A stretch of 64,000 nucleotides of DNA from Clitoria ternatea (Eukaryota > Streptophyta > Magnoliopsida > Fabales > Fabaceae): positions 247,665,351-247,729,350 of the forward strand of contig CM075669.1 of NCBI GenBank assembly GCA_037962975.1, in the 5' to 3' direction. The notes below the pieces were generated by a model. It saw only the letters and a list, made by a program, of their open reading frames with translations, ran no database searches and was not told where the DNA came from. Made by a program: the position numbers and the translations under genes. Positions within the stretch are counted from its first letter, which is position 1, and every line of letters begins with the position of its first letter. This document shows positions 53,692 to 64,000 of this stretch, piece by piece.

Positions 53692-56600
53692 ATCCAAAAA
53701 TGATTTCCCTGAGAACGACGAAAACTTGGATTTATTTCATGACCCTGTTTATCCAAATGATTGCGTCTACGAGGAAAGTGAGGAAGACTTTGGACCCTCA
53801 TCTGAATTGACGAGATTATTGGAACAAGAGGATAAGGAGATCCGCCCACATCAGGAGGAAATTAAAATCATCAACCTTGGAGGTGAAGGAGAAGATAAAA
53901 TGATCAAGATAGGCACCTGCCTGAGTAAAAACCAGCAAGATGAATTGATTGAACTGCTACGGGAATTTCGGGATGTGTTCGCTTGGTCATATCAAGATAT
54001 GCCAGGGTTGGATAACAGCATAGTGGAACATAGGTTGCCTCTGAAACCAGAGTGTCCACCAATTAAGCAAAAGCTGCGAAGAATGAAACCGGAAATGCTT
54101 CTCAAGATCAAGGAAGAGGTCAAAAAACAATTCGAAGCCGGTTTCTTGGCCGTAGCCAAATATCCACAATGGGTAGCCAACATAGTCCTGGTCCCAAAGA
54201 AGGATGGAAAAGTGCGGATGTGTGTGGACTATCGAGATCTAAACAGGGCCAGCCCTAAAGACGATTTTCCTCTTCCACATATTGACATGTTGGTTGATAA
54301 CACAGCCCAGCACTCCATTTTCTCTTTCATGGATGGTTTCTCCAGGTACAATCAGATTAAAATGGCACCCGAAGACATGGAAAAAACCACGTTCGTTACT
54401 TTGTGGGGTACTTTCTGTTACAAAGTAATGTCCTTTGGTTTGAAGAACGCAGGGGCAACTTATCAGAGAGCAATGGTCACTTTATTCCACGATATGATGC
54501 ACAAGGAAATAGAGGTCTATGTGGATGACATCATTGCAAAATCCAGAATTGAGGAAGATCATGTCCGCGACTTAAGGAAATTGTTTGAACGGTTGAGAAG
54601 GTTTAAACTTAGATTGAATCCTGCCAAGTGCACGTTTGGCACAAGGTCAGGTAAACTGTTGGGTTTCATTGTAAGCAAGAAAGGAATTGAAGTGGATCCC
54701 GACAAGGTCAGGGCAATCCTAGAAATGCCACCTCCTTGCACAGAAAAAGAAGTCAGGGGGTTCTTGGGAAGATTAAACTACATCGCTCGATTTATCTCAC
54801 AATTGACATCGACCTGCGAGCCGATCTTCAAGCTATTCCACAAGAACCAACCGGGGCAATGGAATGAGGACTGCCAAACGGCTTTTGAGAAGATTAAGCA
54901 GTATTTGAAAGAACCACCAATATTGGTACCACCAACCCCTGGGAGACCACTGATTTTATACATGACGGTACTGGATGAGTCCATGGGCTGCGTGTTGGGA
55001 CAGCATGATGAAACGGGAAAGAAAGAACATGCCATATATTACCTAAGCAAAAAGTTCACTGATTGCGAAATGCGATACTCCGCATTAGAACGAACTTGTT
55101 GCGCGTTAGCATGGGCTGCGAAACGTTTAAGGCAATACATGTTGAGTTACACTACCTGGTTAGTCTCTAAGATGGATCCTATCAAGTACATCTTTGAGAA
55201 GCCAGCCCTGACCGGAAGGATTGCTCGATGGCAAGTGCTGCTAACTGAGTACGACATAACATATGTCACTCAGAAAGCCATAAAAGGGAGCGCTTTGGCT
55301 GACTACCTAGCCCATCAACCCATAAGTGATTACCAACCAATACCATTCGACTTCCCAGACGAATATATTTTGGCATTGTCCGACGAAGAAGAAGGCGGTA
55401 ACAAGGACAAATGGATTTTAAGATTCGATGGAGCTTCTAATGCTTTGGGACATGGAATCGGAGCCATTTTGATTTCACCAAAGAAAGAGTTCATCCCTGT
55501 CTGTGCCAGGCTATGTTTCGATTGTACCAACAATGTCGCTGAATATGAGGCATGCTCCTTAGGGATCCAAGCGGCATTAGATATGAAAGTAAGAACACTG
55601 GAAGTCTACGGAGACTCTGCTTTAGTCGTCCACCAGTTGAAAGGTGAGTGGGAAACCAGAGATAGCAAGCTTCTCCCCTATCACGCCCACATTATGGAAA
55701 TGATCAGAGATTTCGAAGAGATTTCTTTTCATCATGTTCCTCGGGAAGATAATCAAATGGCTGATGCTTTGGCCACTCTTGCTTCAATGTTCAAAGTAAA
55801 CAATGACTATGACGTGCCCCTCATCGAGGTAGAAAGGCGTCATGAGCCCGCATACTGCCAAGTAGTCGAAGAACAGTCGGATGGAAAACCTTGGTATCAC
55901 GATATCAAGAGGTATATCCAGAGGCAAGAATACCCTGACAATGCCACAGAAAATGACAAAAGAACCCTGCGACGGCTCGCCATGGGGTTTTTCTTAAATG
56001 GAGACGTGCTTTACAAAAGAAACTATGATTCTATCCTTCTTCGCTGTGTTGATACCGCTAAAGCAAATAGAATCATGAGGGATATCCACGAGGGATCTTT
56101 CGGAACCCACATCAATGGGCACGCCATGTCAAGGAAAATCTTAAGGGCTGGTTATTTTTGGATGACCATGGAAGCGGACTGCTTCGCCTATGCTCAGAGA
56201 TGTCATAAGTGCCAAATATATACTGATCATATTCACGCACCCCCGTCATCTCTAAATGTTTTGTCAGCACCATGGCCTTTTTCGATGTGGGGCATGGATG
56301 TCATTGGTCCCATTGAACCAAAGGCTTCAAACGGTCATCGTTTCATTTTGGTCGCCATTGATTACTTCACAAAATGGGTGGAAGCAGCTTCATATACTAA
56401 TGTAACCAAAGGTATTGTTGTTAAATTCGTCAAGCGTGAGTTGATATGTCGGTACGGCCTACCGGGTCAAATCATCACAGACAATGGTACAAACTTGAAC
56501 AACAAAATGATGAAGGAGCTTTGTGAGAGCTTTAAGATCGCCCACCATAATTCCTCTCCGTACCGCCCAAAAATGAATGGGGCAGTAGAGGCGGCGAACA

Positions 56601-57139
56601 AGAATATCAAGAAGATAATACAGAAAATGGTGGTAACCTATAAAGACTGGAATGAAATGCTTCCTTTTGCTCTGCACGGTTATCGTACCTCAGTCCGGAC
56701 CTCGACTGGGGCAACTCCATTCTCTTTAGTTTATGGCATGGAAGCAGTCCTACCTTTTGAAGTGGAGATTCCTTCCCTCCGAGTAATCATGGAAGCCGAA
56801 TTGGTTGAGGCTGAATGGATCCAGACTCGACATGACCAATTAAATCTGATTGATAGTAAAAGATTGACTGCCCTCTGCCATGGTCAGTTATATCAAAGGG
56901 GTATGAAGCGAGCATTTGAAAAGAAAGTACGACCCTGACAGTTCCAAGAGGGAGACTTGGTGCTCAAGAAGGTTTTGTCAATGCATAAAGATCACCGAGG
57001 CAAATGGACTCCTAACTACGAAGGGCCGTATGTCGTGAAGAAAGCTTTTTCCGAAGGTGCTCTCATACTCACCAACAAGGATGGGGAAGATCTACCGATG
57101 CCTATAAACGCGGACGCAGTGAGAAGATACTACGCGTAA
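53692..57139 (+). CDS. Ogre pol: RT, dual RNase H, integrase; one TGA near the end
   Basis: There is no ATG near the start; the frame opens at the acceptor. Residues counted from 53726: RT with MDGFSRYNQ and YVDD at 265-268; RNase H1 (about 400-535), where the usual TDH motif is replaced by SKM, suggesting it is inactive; RNase H2 of archaeal type (FDGAS, NVAEYEA, VYGDSALVV, DNQMADALA; about 570-695); an integrase zinc region (H...H...CHKCQ); and integrase Asp858, Asp919 and Glu955, exact D-35-E. A TGA at 56936-56938 interrupts the conserved QFQEGDLVLKK region. The frame then continues to TAA at 57137-57139, so only the last 67 codons are lost. No chromodomain. Confidence 0.93.
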
Positions 57140-58011
57140 AAAAAAAAAAAATGCTCGCTAGGTTGAAAACCTGAAAAGGCGACCTAGGCAAAAGTTAGAG
57201 CAATTGGTGGGGTCAAAAATCCTAAGAAAGCGGCCCAAACAAATTCACACCCTATAGATTCAACACTGCAATGCCAATTTTCCAAGTCACAGTCAAGGGG
57301 ATGGGTCTAGAACATCGAAGGCATTGTCAAGTCACGCCCTCGAAAGCAAAATCAGAAGATAAACAGGAAATCATGGAAAAGACTAGAATTTTGTCGCTCT
57401 CAGGAAATCGATGGAGGATCTAAAAGGCCTTCCCTTCCATCCTTAGCATCAATTCCTCACATCTTGTCATATTTTTGCATTATTATTGTAACCTGTACAT
57501 ATCTGTTGTTCATAAATAAAAAGTTTCCTTTCTTCCCACATGTGTTCATGACTAGAATGAATAAACAAGTTTTGCCTAAAAAGAGTTTCTTAAAAGATGA
57601 GTTTTGAGAAGAACGAAAACATAAAGTTATGGGGAACGAAGTGGACACCGTTGCCAGATCTTACCTCAAGCAAGCTCAACCAGCTCTGCGAAACAACCTC
57701 AATGAAGTCAGAAGTAATAATTATTTTGGCCATGAGTTACTTCAACGCCTGTCGCCAAGGGAGTCCACCTGTAAGTTTTTAATTAGTTTTACGTTTCTCT
57801 GTTGAAGGATGGCCAGGAACCATGATGTGTAGTTGCCCAACTCTCTCCTTAGCAGACCTTCGGCATATCCACAGTAAAACCCCAAGTTAATTCTCTTTCA
57901 CCCAAAGGGACATTACCCCGAATTCCCAAAGTTTCTTCCCCAGTGGAACCATAATCGCCAAAAACTACACTTCCCAAATCCTTCCCCAGTGGGACTACAC
58001 TTCCCAGTCAA
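57140..58011 (+). other. Ogre 3' region, unique part
   Basis: Non-coding: an A-run at 57139-57151, then sequence with GGCGACCTAGG. From about 57890 the TTCCCCAGTGG-type motifs that prefigure the tandem array appear. Confidence 0.6.
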
Positions 58012-58596
58012 CCCAAAACTGGGGCATCACCCCGGGTTTAGTCTTTCATCCAAGGGACAGTTCCCCAAGATTTCTTTCGATCATGTCAAACCAGGGCATC
58101 TCCCCGAGTTTATTCTCTTATTCAAGGGGCAGTTCCCCAAGATTTCATCCAATCATGTCAAACTGGGGCATCTCCCTGGGTTTATTCTTTCATTCAAAGG
58201 ACAGTACCCCACCCTTCAAGCTTCATCCAATCATGTCAAACTGGGGCATCACCCCGGGTTTAGTCTTTCATTCAAGGGGCAGTTCCCCAAGATTTCATCC
58301 AATCATGTCAAACTGGGGCATCACCCCGGGTTTAGTCTTTCATTCAAGGGGCAGTTCCCCAAGATTTCATCCAATCATGTCAAACTGGGGCATCACCCCG
58401 GGTTTAGTCTTTCATTCAAGTGGCAGTTCCCCAAGATTTCATCCAATCATGTCTAACTGGGGCATCTCCCCGGGTTTATTCTCTCAATCAAGGGGTAGTT
58501 CCCCAACCACCCACAGTCATGTCAAACTGGGACACCCCCCCAGATTCATTCTCTTGCGTTCAAGGGGCAGTTCCCCAAGGACCCGCAGTCGTGGCA
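58012..58596. repeat. 72-bp tandem array in Ogre 3' region
   Basis: Units contain CATGTCAAACTGGGGCATC and CATTCAAGGGGCAGTTCC. Unit starts at 58232, 58304, 58376 and 58448 are exactly 72 bp apart; about eight copies in all, diverging at both edges. Each unit contains the short hairpin GGGGCATCACCCC. Confidence 0.92.
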
Positions 58597-58739
58597 ACCG
58601 AGGGTCAACCTCAACCTTTACATTTCCTGCCAACAGTGAGTTAATTCGGACGAGACGTCCTGTTAGCTCCCCCAACCTTCACATTTCCAGTCAACAGTGA
58701 GCTAATTCGGACGAGACGTCCTGTTAGTTCCCCCAATCT

Positions 58740-59240
58740 TTATCTTCCTGTCACCGATCAAATGGCACCTTTACTTTCCTGTCGCCGATCAAATGGCACC
58801 CCTTTACTTTCCAGTCGCCGATCAAATGGCACCTTTACTTTTCTGTCGCCGATCAAATGGCACCTTTACTTTCCTGTCGCCGATCAAATGGCAGCTTTAC
58901 TTTCCTGTCGCCGATCAAATGGCACCCCTTTACTTTCCAGTCGCCGATCAAATGGCACCTTTACTTTTCTGTCGCCGATCAAATGGCACCTTTACTTTCC
59001 TGTCGCCGATCAAATGGCACCCCTTTACTTTCCTGTCGCCGATCAAATGGCACCTTTTACTTTTCTGTCGCCGATCAAATGGCACCTTTACTTTCCTGTC
59101 GCCGATCAAATGGCACCCCTTTACTTTCTTGTCGCCGATCAAATGGCACCTTTATTTTCCTGTCGTCGAACAAATGGCATCCTTTTACCTTTCAGTCACC
59201 AAAGAAGGCATCCTTTTTCTCCCGGTCGCTGAATGAGGCA
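58740..59240. repeat. 31-33-bp tandem array in Ogre 3' region
   Basis: About 15 units of TGTCGCCGATCAAATGGCAC followed by CTTTACTTTC. Spacing alternates between 31 and 33 bp because of an extra CC. It is preceded by two copies of a roughly 60-bp unit holding GGACGAGACGTCCTGTTAG (58630-58736). The following 59330-59395 is an (AAAAAC)n-like tract. Confidence 0.92.
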
Positions 59241-59587
59241 CCCTTCTACTTCATGTCATTGGATAATTCCCAGTTAACTGCTTCTTGCTAAAGATTAGAG
59301 CACTACTTCACTTCTTTTTTCCAGATTCAAAAAGAAAAACACAAAAAAAAACAAAAACAAAAACAAAAAGAAAAACAAAAACAAAAAAAGAAGAAGGGAA
59401 ATAGAGAGAGACAGATGTGGAAAATACTCGTCTTTAAAGAGGAAAAGGTCACACCGGCTCGTTGACTGCCAACACTGTCAGACACCATAACGATTAGGAG
59501 GTCCCACCTGGTCCCTACATCGGTGTTCATATCTTTACTTCATTTTCACTTCAAAAACACGGAAAGCTTCGTGTTTCTCTTGTGAAA

Positions 59588-59607
59588 AAGAAGTAAAGAG
59601 GGGCATC
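59588..59607 (+). promoter_or_regulatory. polypurine tract of Ogre C
   Basis: AAGAAGTAAAGAGGGGCATC directly precedes the 3' LTR start TGTGAACACC. Confidence 0.8.
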
Positions 59608-61929
59608 TGTGAACACCTCTTTTTGTCCGGTCAATTGGTATAGTTCCATCCTTTGGGCACTCTCTGCTGCGCATGGTGCACTTAGAAATTCATAACTCCT
59701 TCATACGACCTTTGATTTGCGCAAGCCCGGTCTCAAAATTTCCGTAACAGAATTGTCTACGACTTTTGTGAAGACCTTGAAGGCTATATCCTTACCAATT
59801 GGTACAGTTTTAATAATCTTCCTAGACTTGTTCCAGTTTCATGACTGCTCTGCACATCTTTAGGAAAAAATTCATATCTCTCTCATATGATACCGAAATG
59901 GCTCCATTCTTTTTTCTGTGGCTTCATATCAAATATATCTACAAATTTCATGAAGGGTACCAAAGCTAATTCTCTACCCATTTTGCCCAGTGAATTTATT
60001 TTGCATGCAAAGGTATTTTCGTCATAGTCTGGAGCAGTTTTCGTAGATGAGTCATATCTCCCTCGTTTCTTGATGAAAATTTTTGTGCCATATATCAAAT
60101 TAAAGCTAAGAGAAAGATCTATAAACTTCATGAAGGGCACAAAAGCTAATTCTCTACCCATTTTGCCCAGTGAATTTATTTTACATGCAAAGGTATTTTC
60201 ATCACAGTCTGGAGCAGTTTTCGTAGATGAGTCATATCTCCCTCGTTTCTTGATGAAAATTTTTGTGCCATATATCAAATTAAAGCTAAGAGAAAGATCT
60301 ACAACTTTCATGTTGGACTCTTTTTCAAATTGGGCACGCATCAGCCCTCAAATGCACGAGCAAGTTTGTGATGGTGGGCAAGGCACTAAAGATCATAATG
60401 GAGCACTAAGGATCATAATGGAGCACTAAAGCATCATAATGGGGCACTAAAGATCATAATGGAGCACATAAGTTGATAATGGAGCACCATGGACTTGTTA
60501 ATTGAAGAGTGCAACCTCCATTACAATTAATTATTGCATTGGCTTGCTTTTAGAATGCTATAAATAGGCACCATGAGCATTCATTCAAGACATGAATTGC
60601 AAAAGAGAGAATTCATTCTCCATTTTCCCCTTCTCTGTTTTTCTTCTTCACCATTCTTCATTCAAGAAAAAATTCCTTCTTCATTGGTTGCCTTCTCTGT
60701 TCTTCTTCTTCTTCAGTTAGTTCTTCATTTCCGGCTCAGCGCGTTTACCACAGATTTCAATTCCAGCACCACTACAACACCGCCACTGTTTCCAACATCC
60801 AACTACAACACCGGCTCATAATCCTCCACACCGGTTCCTTTCTGTTCCTTATTTCCTTTATTTTCATCATTTATTTTCCTGCCAAATTTCTGCCTGTTGG
60901 TTATGGTTTTCTGTGTAGTATAGCTTATATTGTCAATACTTACCCTTTACCCCTAAAAAAAATAATAAAAAATAAAAAAATAAAAAAATAAAAATAAAAT
61001 AATTATAATAATAATAAATAATAAGTAATAAGTTTTGCATATGTTTTATTTTCTAGCCTAAAAATTTCCATTTTTTAAAACAATGTCGTACGGGAATACC
61101 CACGTCTACACCATCTCCTTAGGATCCATACACGTGCGAAGAACTTCGTCTTGTATGAGTTCCTCACTTCAATAACTTCCATCATCATGTTCCGAGTCAA
61201 AAAAGGTTTTTTTTTTCTCTCTCTTAGAACTACGTAACCCTGATTTCTTGATAATTCAAGAATACGTAGGAGCGGGACTTTAACTCCTGTCGGGCCCATC
61301 TTTCTTTTTTTTTTATTTCCTCACTTTCATTTTTCTTTCATAAATGTTCTTCTTTTTGGTTGCTTCCGTGAAAATCAATTTAGACGTGACGTCTTGTTGA
61401 TTTCCCCCTAGTTTTTGCTCAAGCCTCGCCATAATTCATAGGGAAGGGATACTTAGGACGAGACGTCCCGCTTATCTCTTTCCTATCCCTATTTTTTTAT
61501 CCGAGAATGTCTAATTTAGGCGTGACGCCTTATTAGCATTCTCTTCCCCTCTCTGTCTCATATCGAAGTCGAGTTTAATCCGGATGAAACGTTCCATTGA
61601 CCTCGCTTCGACATTCTATGTTTGTACAGTTCTCTACTCCATTCTATCATTTTCAAACTAAAAGGGAAGAAACCATGTTTTATTTAAGGCTATTTATATT
61701 GTGCTTTCAATCTTGGTACTGTCTTTGACAGGCGATGTAGGGTGCTAATACCTTCCCTACTCGTAATCGACTCCCGAACTTGGATTTCAATTTTTTTTAA
61801 CCAGTGCTTTACTGAACTTAGTTTTTTCCCAATGTTTTTCCTATGGATAAAAACGTTGGTGGCGACTCCCTGTTTCATTTGACACATCCTCTCTCTTCTC
61901 GCCGCGCCGTCGCGATCCAGGTTGCGACA
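59608..61929 (+). repeat. 3' LTR of Ogre C (2322 bp)
   Basis: Near-identical to 44378-46637, but with three extra copies of a 20-21-bp unit (ACTAAAGATCATAATGGAGC) at about 60384-60465, which explains the 62-bp length difference. TATA box at 60558-60567. Followed by AGGGG and resumed Tat B pol. Confidence 0.95.
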
Positions 61930-61934
61930 AGGGG

Positions 61935-64000
61935 AGATCAGCCCGCACAATAATTGGATGTGCGTGGAAGTACTGCCTCAAACATTTGGACATCCATACC
62001 GAAGCTGAAATGACCTTTTCCAACTTCTGATACCAACATTCCGATCCTTAAAGCATTTTCCCAACAAAATGTACCCATCATTGGCCTTCTATCGTTTCTT
62101 TCACAAGTGTTGCTCTAATAGCTCATCCCATACGGAGAAATAAATGAAAAGCTCCTCTCCCGGGTCAGGCCTAGTCAACACCGGTGGGTTTGCTAACACC
62201 TCTTTGAGCTCCTAGAATTCCTTCCCTTGCTCCTCTCCCCATTTGAACTCCTTACTTTTCTTCAACGCCTTATACAGAGGGAGTGACCAGTGTGTCATTT
62301 TTAGCATGAACCGGGATAGGGCAGCAACCTTTCCATTCAACGACTGAACCTCCCTAATATTCGTAGGACTCTGGAGTTCTCTCACTACTTTAAATTTATC
62401 CAGGTTAGCTTCTATACCTCTTTTGGTTAACATAAATTCAAGAAACCGCCCTACGGGCATCGTAAAAGTGCATTTCAATGGATTTAACCTCATGTTGTAC
62501 AACTGGAGTCTCTAGAATACCCTTCTTAGCTCTTTAACATGATCTCCGCCAACCAGGGTCTTAGCTATGATATCGTCCACATATACCTCCACTACCTTGG
62601 ATCTCATTCCTTCGAAGACCCGATTCATCATTCTTTGATATGTAGCTCTAACGTTCTTTAACCCGAATGGCTTGACTATGTAACAAAATACTTCCTTATC
62701 ATTTATGAAAGAAGTTTTATCTTCATCATCCTTCCATATTAGAATTTGGTTGTAACCGGAGTACTCATCCATGAAAGATAGGAATTGGTACCCGAAGGAA
62801 TCATCAACCATCTGATCAATGCTAGGGAAAGGATATGGGTCCTTAGGGCAACACTTGTTCAAATTAGTAAAGTCCGTGCACATCCGCCATTTACCATTAG
62901 CTTTCTTTACCATGACCATATTAAAGACCGAAGAGGAGTACTAGATTTCCCTGATGAATCCAGCTTTTAGTAGCTCCTCTATCTGTTCACACACAGCTCT
63001 CTACTTTTTAGGCCCCATTCTTCTTTTCTTCTGGGCCACCACTCTTAACTCCGGATATACTGCTAACTTATGACAATAGAAGTTTGGGTCGATGTCAGGC
63101 ATATCGGCCCCAGTTCATGCGAACAAGTGTTTGAACTCCTGTAAGACTTTCACCAAATGTTCTTCCATTTCGGCCTCTAGAAAGTCATTAATCTCAGTGC
63201 TCTTGACGATGTCTCCTTCTAATGGGACCTTCTTTACCCCCTTCCAGTGTGGGTCTCTAGGATTCTCTGGATCTATTATCAATTCTCCTCCTGGGTCTAG
63301 ATCGATCAAATTCACCGACTCCAGCACTGCTCCGCCATTATTCAACCTCTTCCTCTTGACCGATTCTTCTGTCTTAGTCATTTGAACACTGAGGTTATAA
63401 GAGTACCTCGCCATCTCTTGATCTCCTCTGATGGAAGACACCTAGTTATCTTTGTCAATAAACTTAATCAATAGATATGGTGTTGAAACCATGGCTTCCA
63501 AAGCATTAAGAAAGGGTCGTCCAAGGATCCCATTAAAGGAGTATTTAACATCCATCACCAACACCCTCGTGCGTATCATCCTTGACCCTGACTCACCTTT
63601 AAACGTCAACCTCATGTCTAAATAGCCTTTGGTGGGCTATTTGGCTCTTTTGAACGTCGTCAGGTCTTAGGTATAGGGTTGCAAGTCAGAGTCTAAAAGC
63701 CCTATCTTCTTAAAGCACTCGTAAAAGATGACATCACAAGAGCTCCTTTGATCGACCAACATTCTTCTAATTATCTTGTTGGCTATGACGGCCTCAATCA
63801 CCATTGTGTCATCACCTCTTGGGATAGTTGGATCCCACCCTGGAATGGCCTATTGTCTACCTGCGTCTGTACAGACATAATCATTCTCAAATGATTCTTC
63901 CGGGCAGTATTTGATACCCCACCTCCTGTAAAACCTCCAACAATCATATCAATAACATCTCACCTTCCTGATCCTGGAGGCTTCAACCGTGATTCATCAT
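61935..64000 (-). pseudogene. Tat B pol, 5' half: protease and reverse transcriptase
   Basis: Read leftwards from the edge: a protease with VDQRSSCDVIFYECF (about 63760-63710; family DQGSS, Gly changed to Arg) and GILGRPFLNAL (about 63525); a linker with EFKHLFAW; RT with NGKWRMCTDFTNLNK (62898-62854), FLSFMDEYSGYNQ, GLKNVRATYQRMMN and VEVYVDDIIAKT (about 62590-62555); then LNPLKCTF and VAALSRF towards RNase H. Stops at several places (for example about 62508 and 63000). YVDD and the RT catalytic Asp are kept. It continues at 44372 beyond element C. Confidence 0.87.

Larger units (their letters stand above)
44378..61929 (+). mobile_element. full-length Ogre-type (Tat lineage) retrotransposon C (17.55 kb)
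   Basis: Two LTRs (2260 and 2322 bp), an exact AGGGG duplication (44373-44377 and 61930-61934), PBS TGGCGACTCCACTGGGGA, an extra ORF1 before gag, gag-protease, a putative intron, RT with dual RNase H and integrase, then a long repeat-filled 3' region. This order is the Ogre plan. Apart from a repeat expansion in the 3' LTR I counted about 14 substitutions between the LTRs, so it is very young. The coding regions are open except for one TGA near the end of pol. Confidence 0.95.
20050..64000 (-). mobile_element. Mutator-like element (MULE), left end in window, heavily invaded
   Basis: The left terminus appears to be GGCTAAAATACATTTTCAG at 20050, a form common in plant MULE inverted repeats. 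Transposase coding runs leftwards (minus strand) in pieces at 36196-36082, 32317-31783 and 22015-21590, separated by Athila and a solo LTR and then cut off by Tat A. The reading frame rejoins across both insertions once one copy of each target duplication is dropped. The N-terminal transposase and right terminus should lie beyond 64000. Everything right of 36197 in the window belongs to later insertions. Confidence 0.75.
38317..64000 (-). mobile_element. Tat-lineage Ty3 element B, minus strand, runs off right edge
   Basis: In minus-strand order from the right edge: protease, RT (62919-61935), RNase H (44372-43978), integrase (43760-42500), tandem repeats, an antisense gene (39443-41792 on plus), PPT and 3' LTR (38886-38317). 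Element C splits it between RNase H sequences, with an AGGGG duplication at 44373-44377 and 61930-61934. It is inserted in the antisense gene of Tat A, of the same family. Its 5' part is outside the window. Many stops show that it is old. Confidence 0.8.

Noticed and set aside
57989..58700. Two long overlapping frames encoding repetitive proteins
   Set aside because: The 72-bp unit is a multiple of three, so any stop-free frame stays open through the array. Not a gene.
58012..59240. Possible CRISPR array
   Set aside because: Direct tandem repeats with no unique spacers, inside a plant retrotransposon.
58762..59291. Three overlapping frames of about 150 codons
   Set aside because: Open in all three frames because of the short 31-33-bp array. 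Low complexity, no start signal.
1887..64000. Endogenous pararetrovirus or other viral insertion
   Set aside because: All RT segments have LTR-retrotransposon order with integrase and LTRs. No movement protein or coat protein motifs were seen.

Overview
This is a stretch of repeat-rich plant nuclear DNA. All the mobile elements are plant lineages: Ty1/copia, Ty3 Tekay chromovirus, Athila, Tat/Ogre, MULE and hAT. The only host-like gene has a spliceosomal intron and reads as a plant mitochondrial membrane protein. A eudicot is likely, but no species can be named from the sequence. There are no bacterial features, CRISPR arrays, rRNA or tRNA genes.

Layout. (1) 1-16260 is the 3' part of an old, broken Ty1/copia element. 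It is split by a 671-bp non-autonomous hAT transposon (382-1052, 8-bp target duplication), by a young full-length Tekay-type Ty3 chromovirus (1887-11176, 2.3-kb LTRs) and by a 3.1-kb solo LTR (11262-14344). (2) 16261-20049 is the only low-repeat interval. It carries a two-exon gene for a small, probably mitochondrial, B12D/MLRQ-like protein (17738-18317). (3) From about 20050 a Mutator-like element (MULE) begins and apparently runs past the right edge. It has a plus-strand GRF-zinc-finger-like pseudogene and a convergent minus-strand transposase pseudogene. (4) The MULE transposase is cut by a young Athila (22016-31782, two 1574-bp LTRs), a 3.8-kb solo LTR (32318-36081) and a minus-strand Tat element A (from 36197). 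(5) Tat A is cut by a second element of the same family, Tat B (from 38317). Both carry a gene on the opposite strand to pol, between pol and the 3' LTR. (6) The pol of Tat B is cut by a young 17.55-kb Ogre-type element C (44378-61929). C has an extra ORF1, gag-protease, a putative 213-nt intron, RT, two RNase H domains, integrase, and a 3' region of tandem repeats. Tat B pol resumes at 61935 and leaves the window.

Insertion borders are supported by target-site duplications for the hAT, the Tekay element, both solo LTRs, Athila and Ogre C. The right-hand borders of the MULE, Tat A and Tat B lie outside the window, so for those three the order of insertion is inferred.

Working together: Tekay, Athila and Ogre C are recent by LTR comparison (by-eye LTR differences about 0.6-1.1 percent), yet each has one to a few coding lesions. 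The copia, MULE and Tat layers are decayed. The most interesting signals are the antisense gene of the Tat elements with its own TATA box, the putative Ogre intron, the two tandem-repeat families in the Ogre 3' region, the convergent GRF/transposase arrangement in the MULE, and a cluster of ACGCGT and TGACG boxes beside a palindromic TATA box in the Athila LTR.
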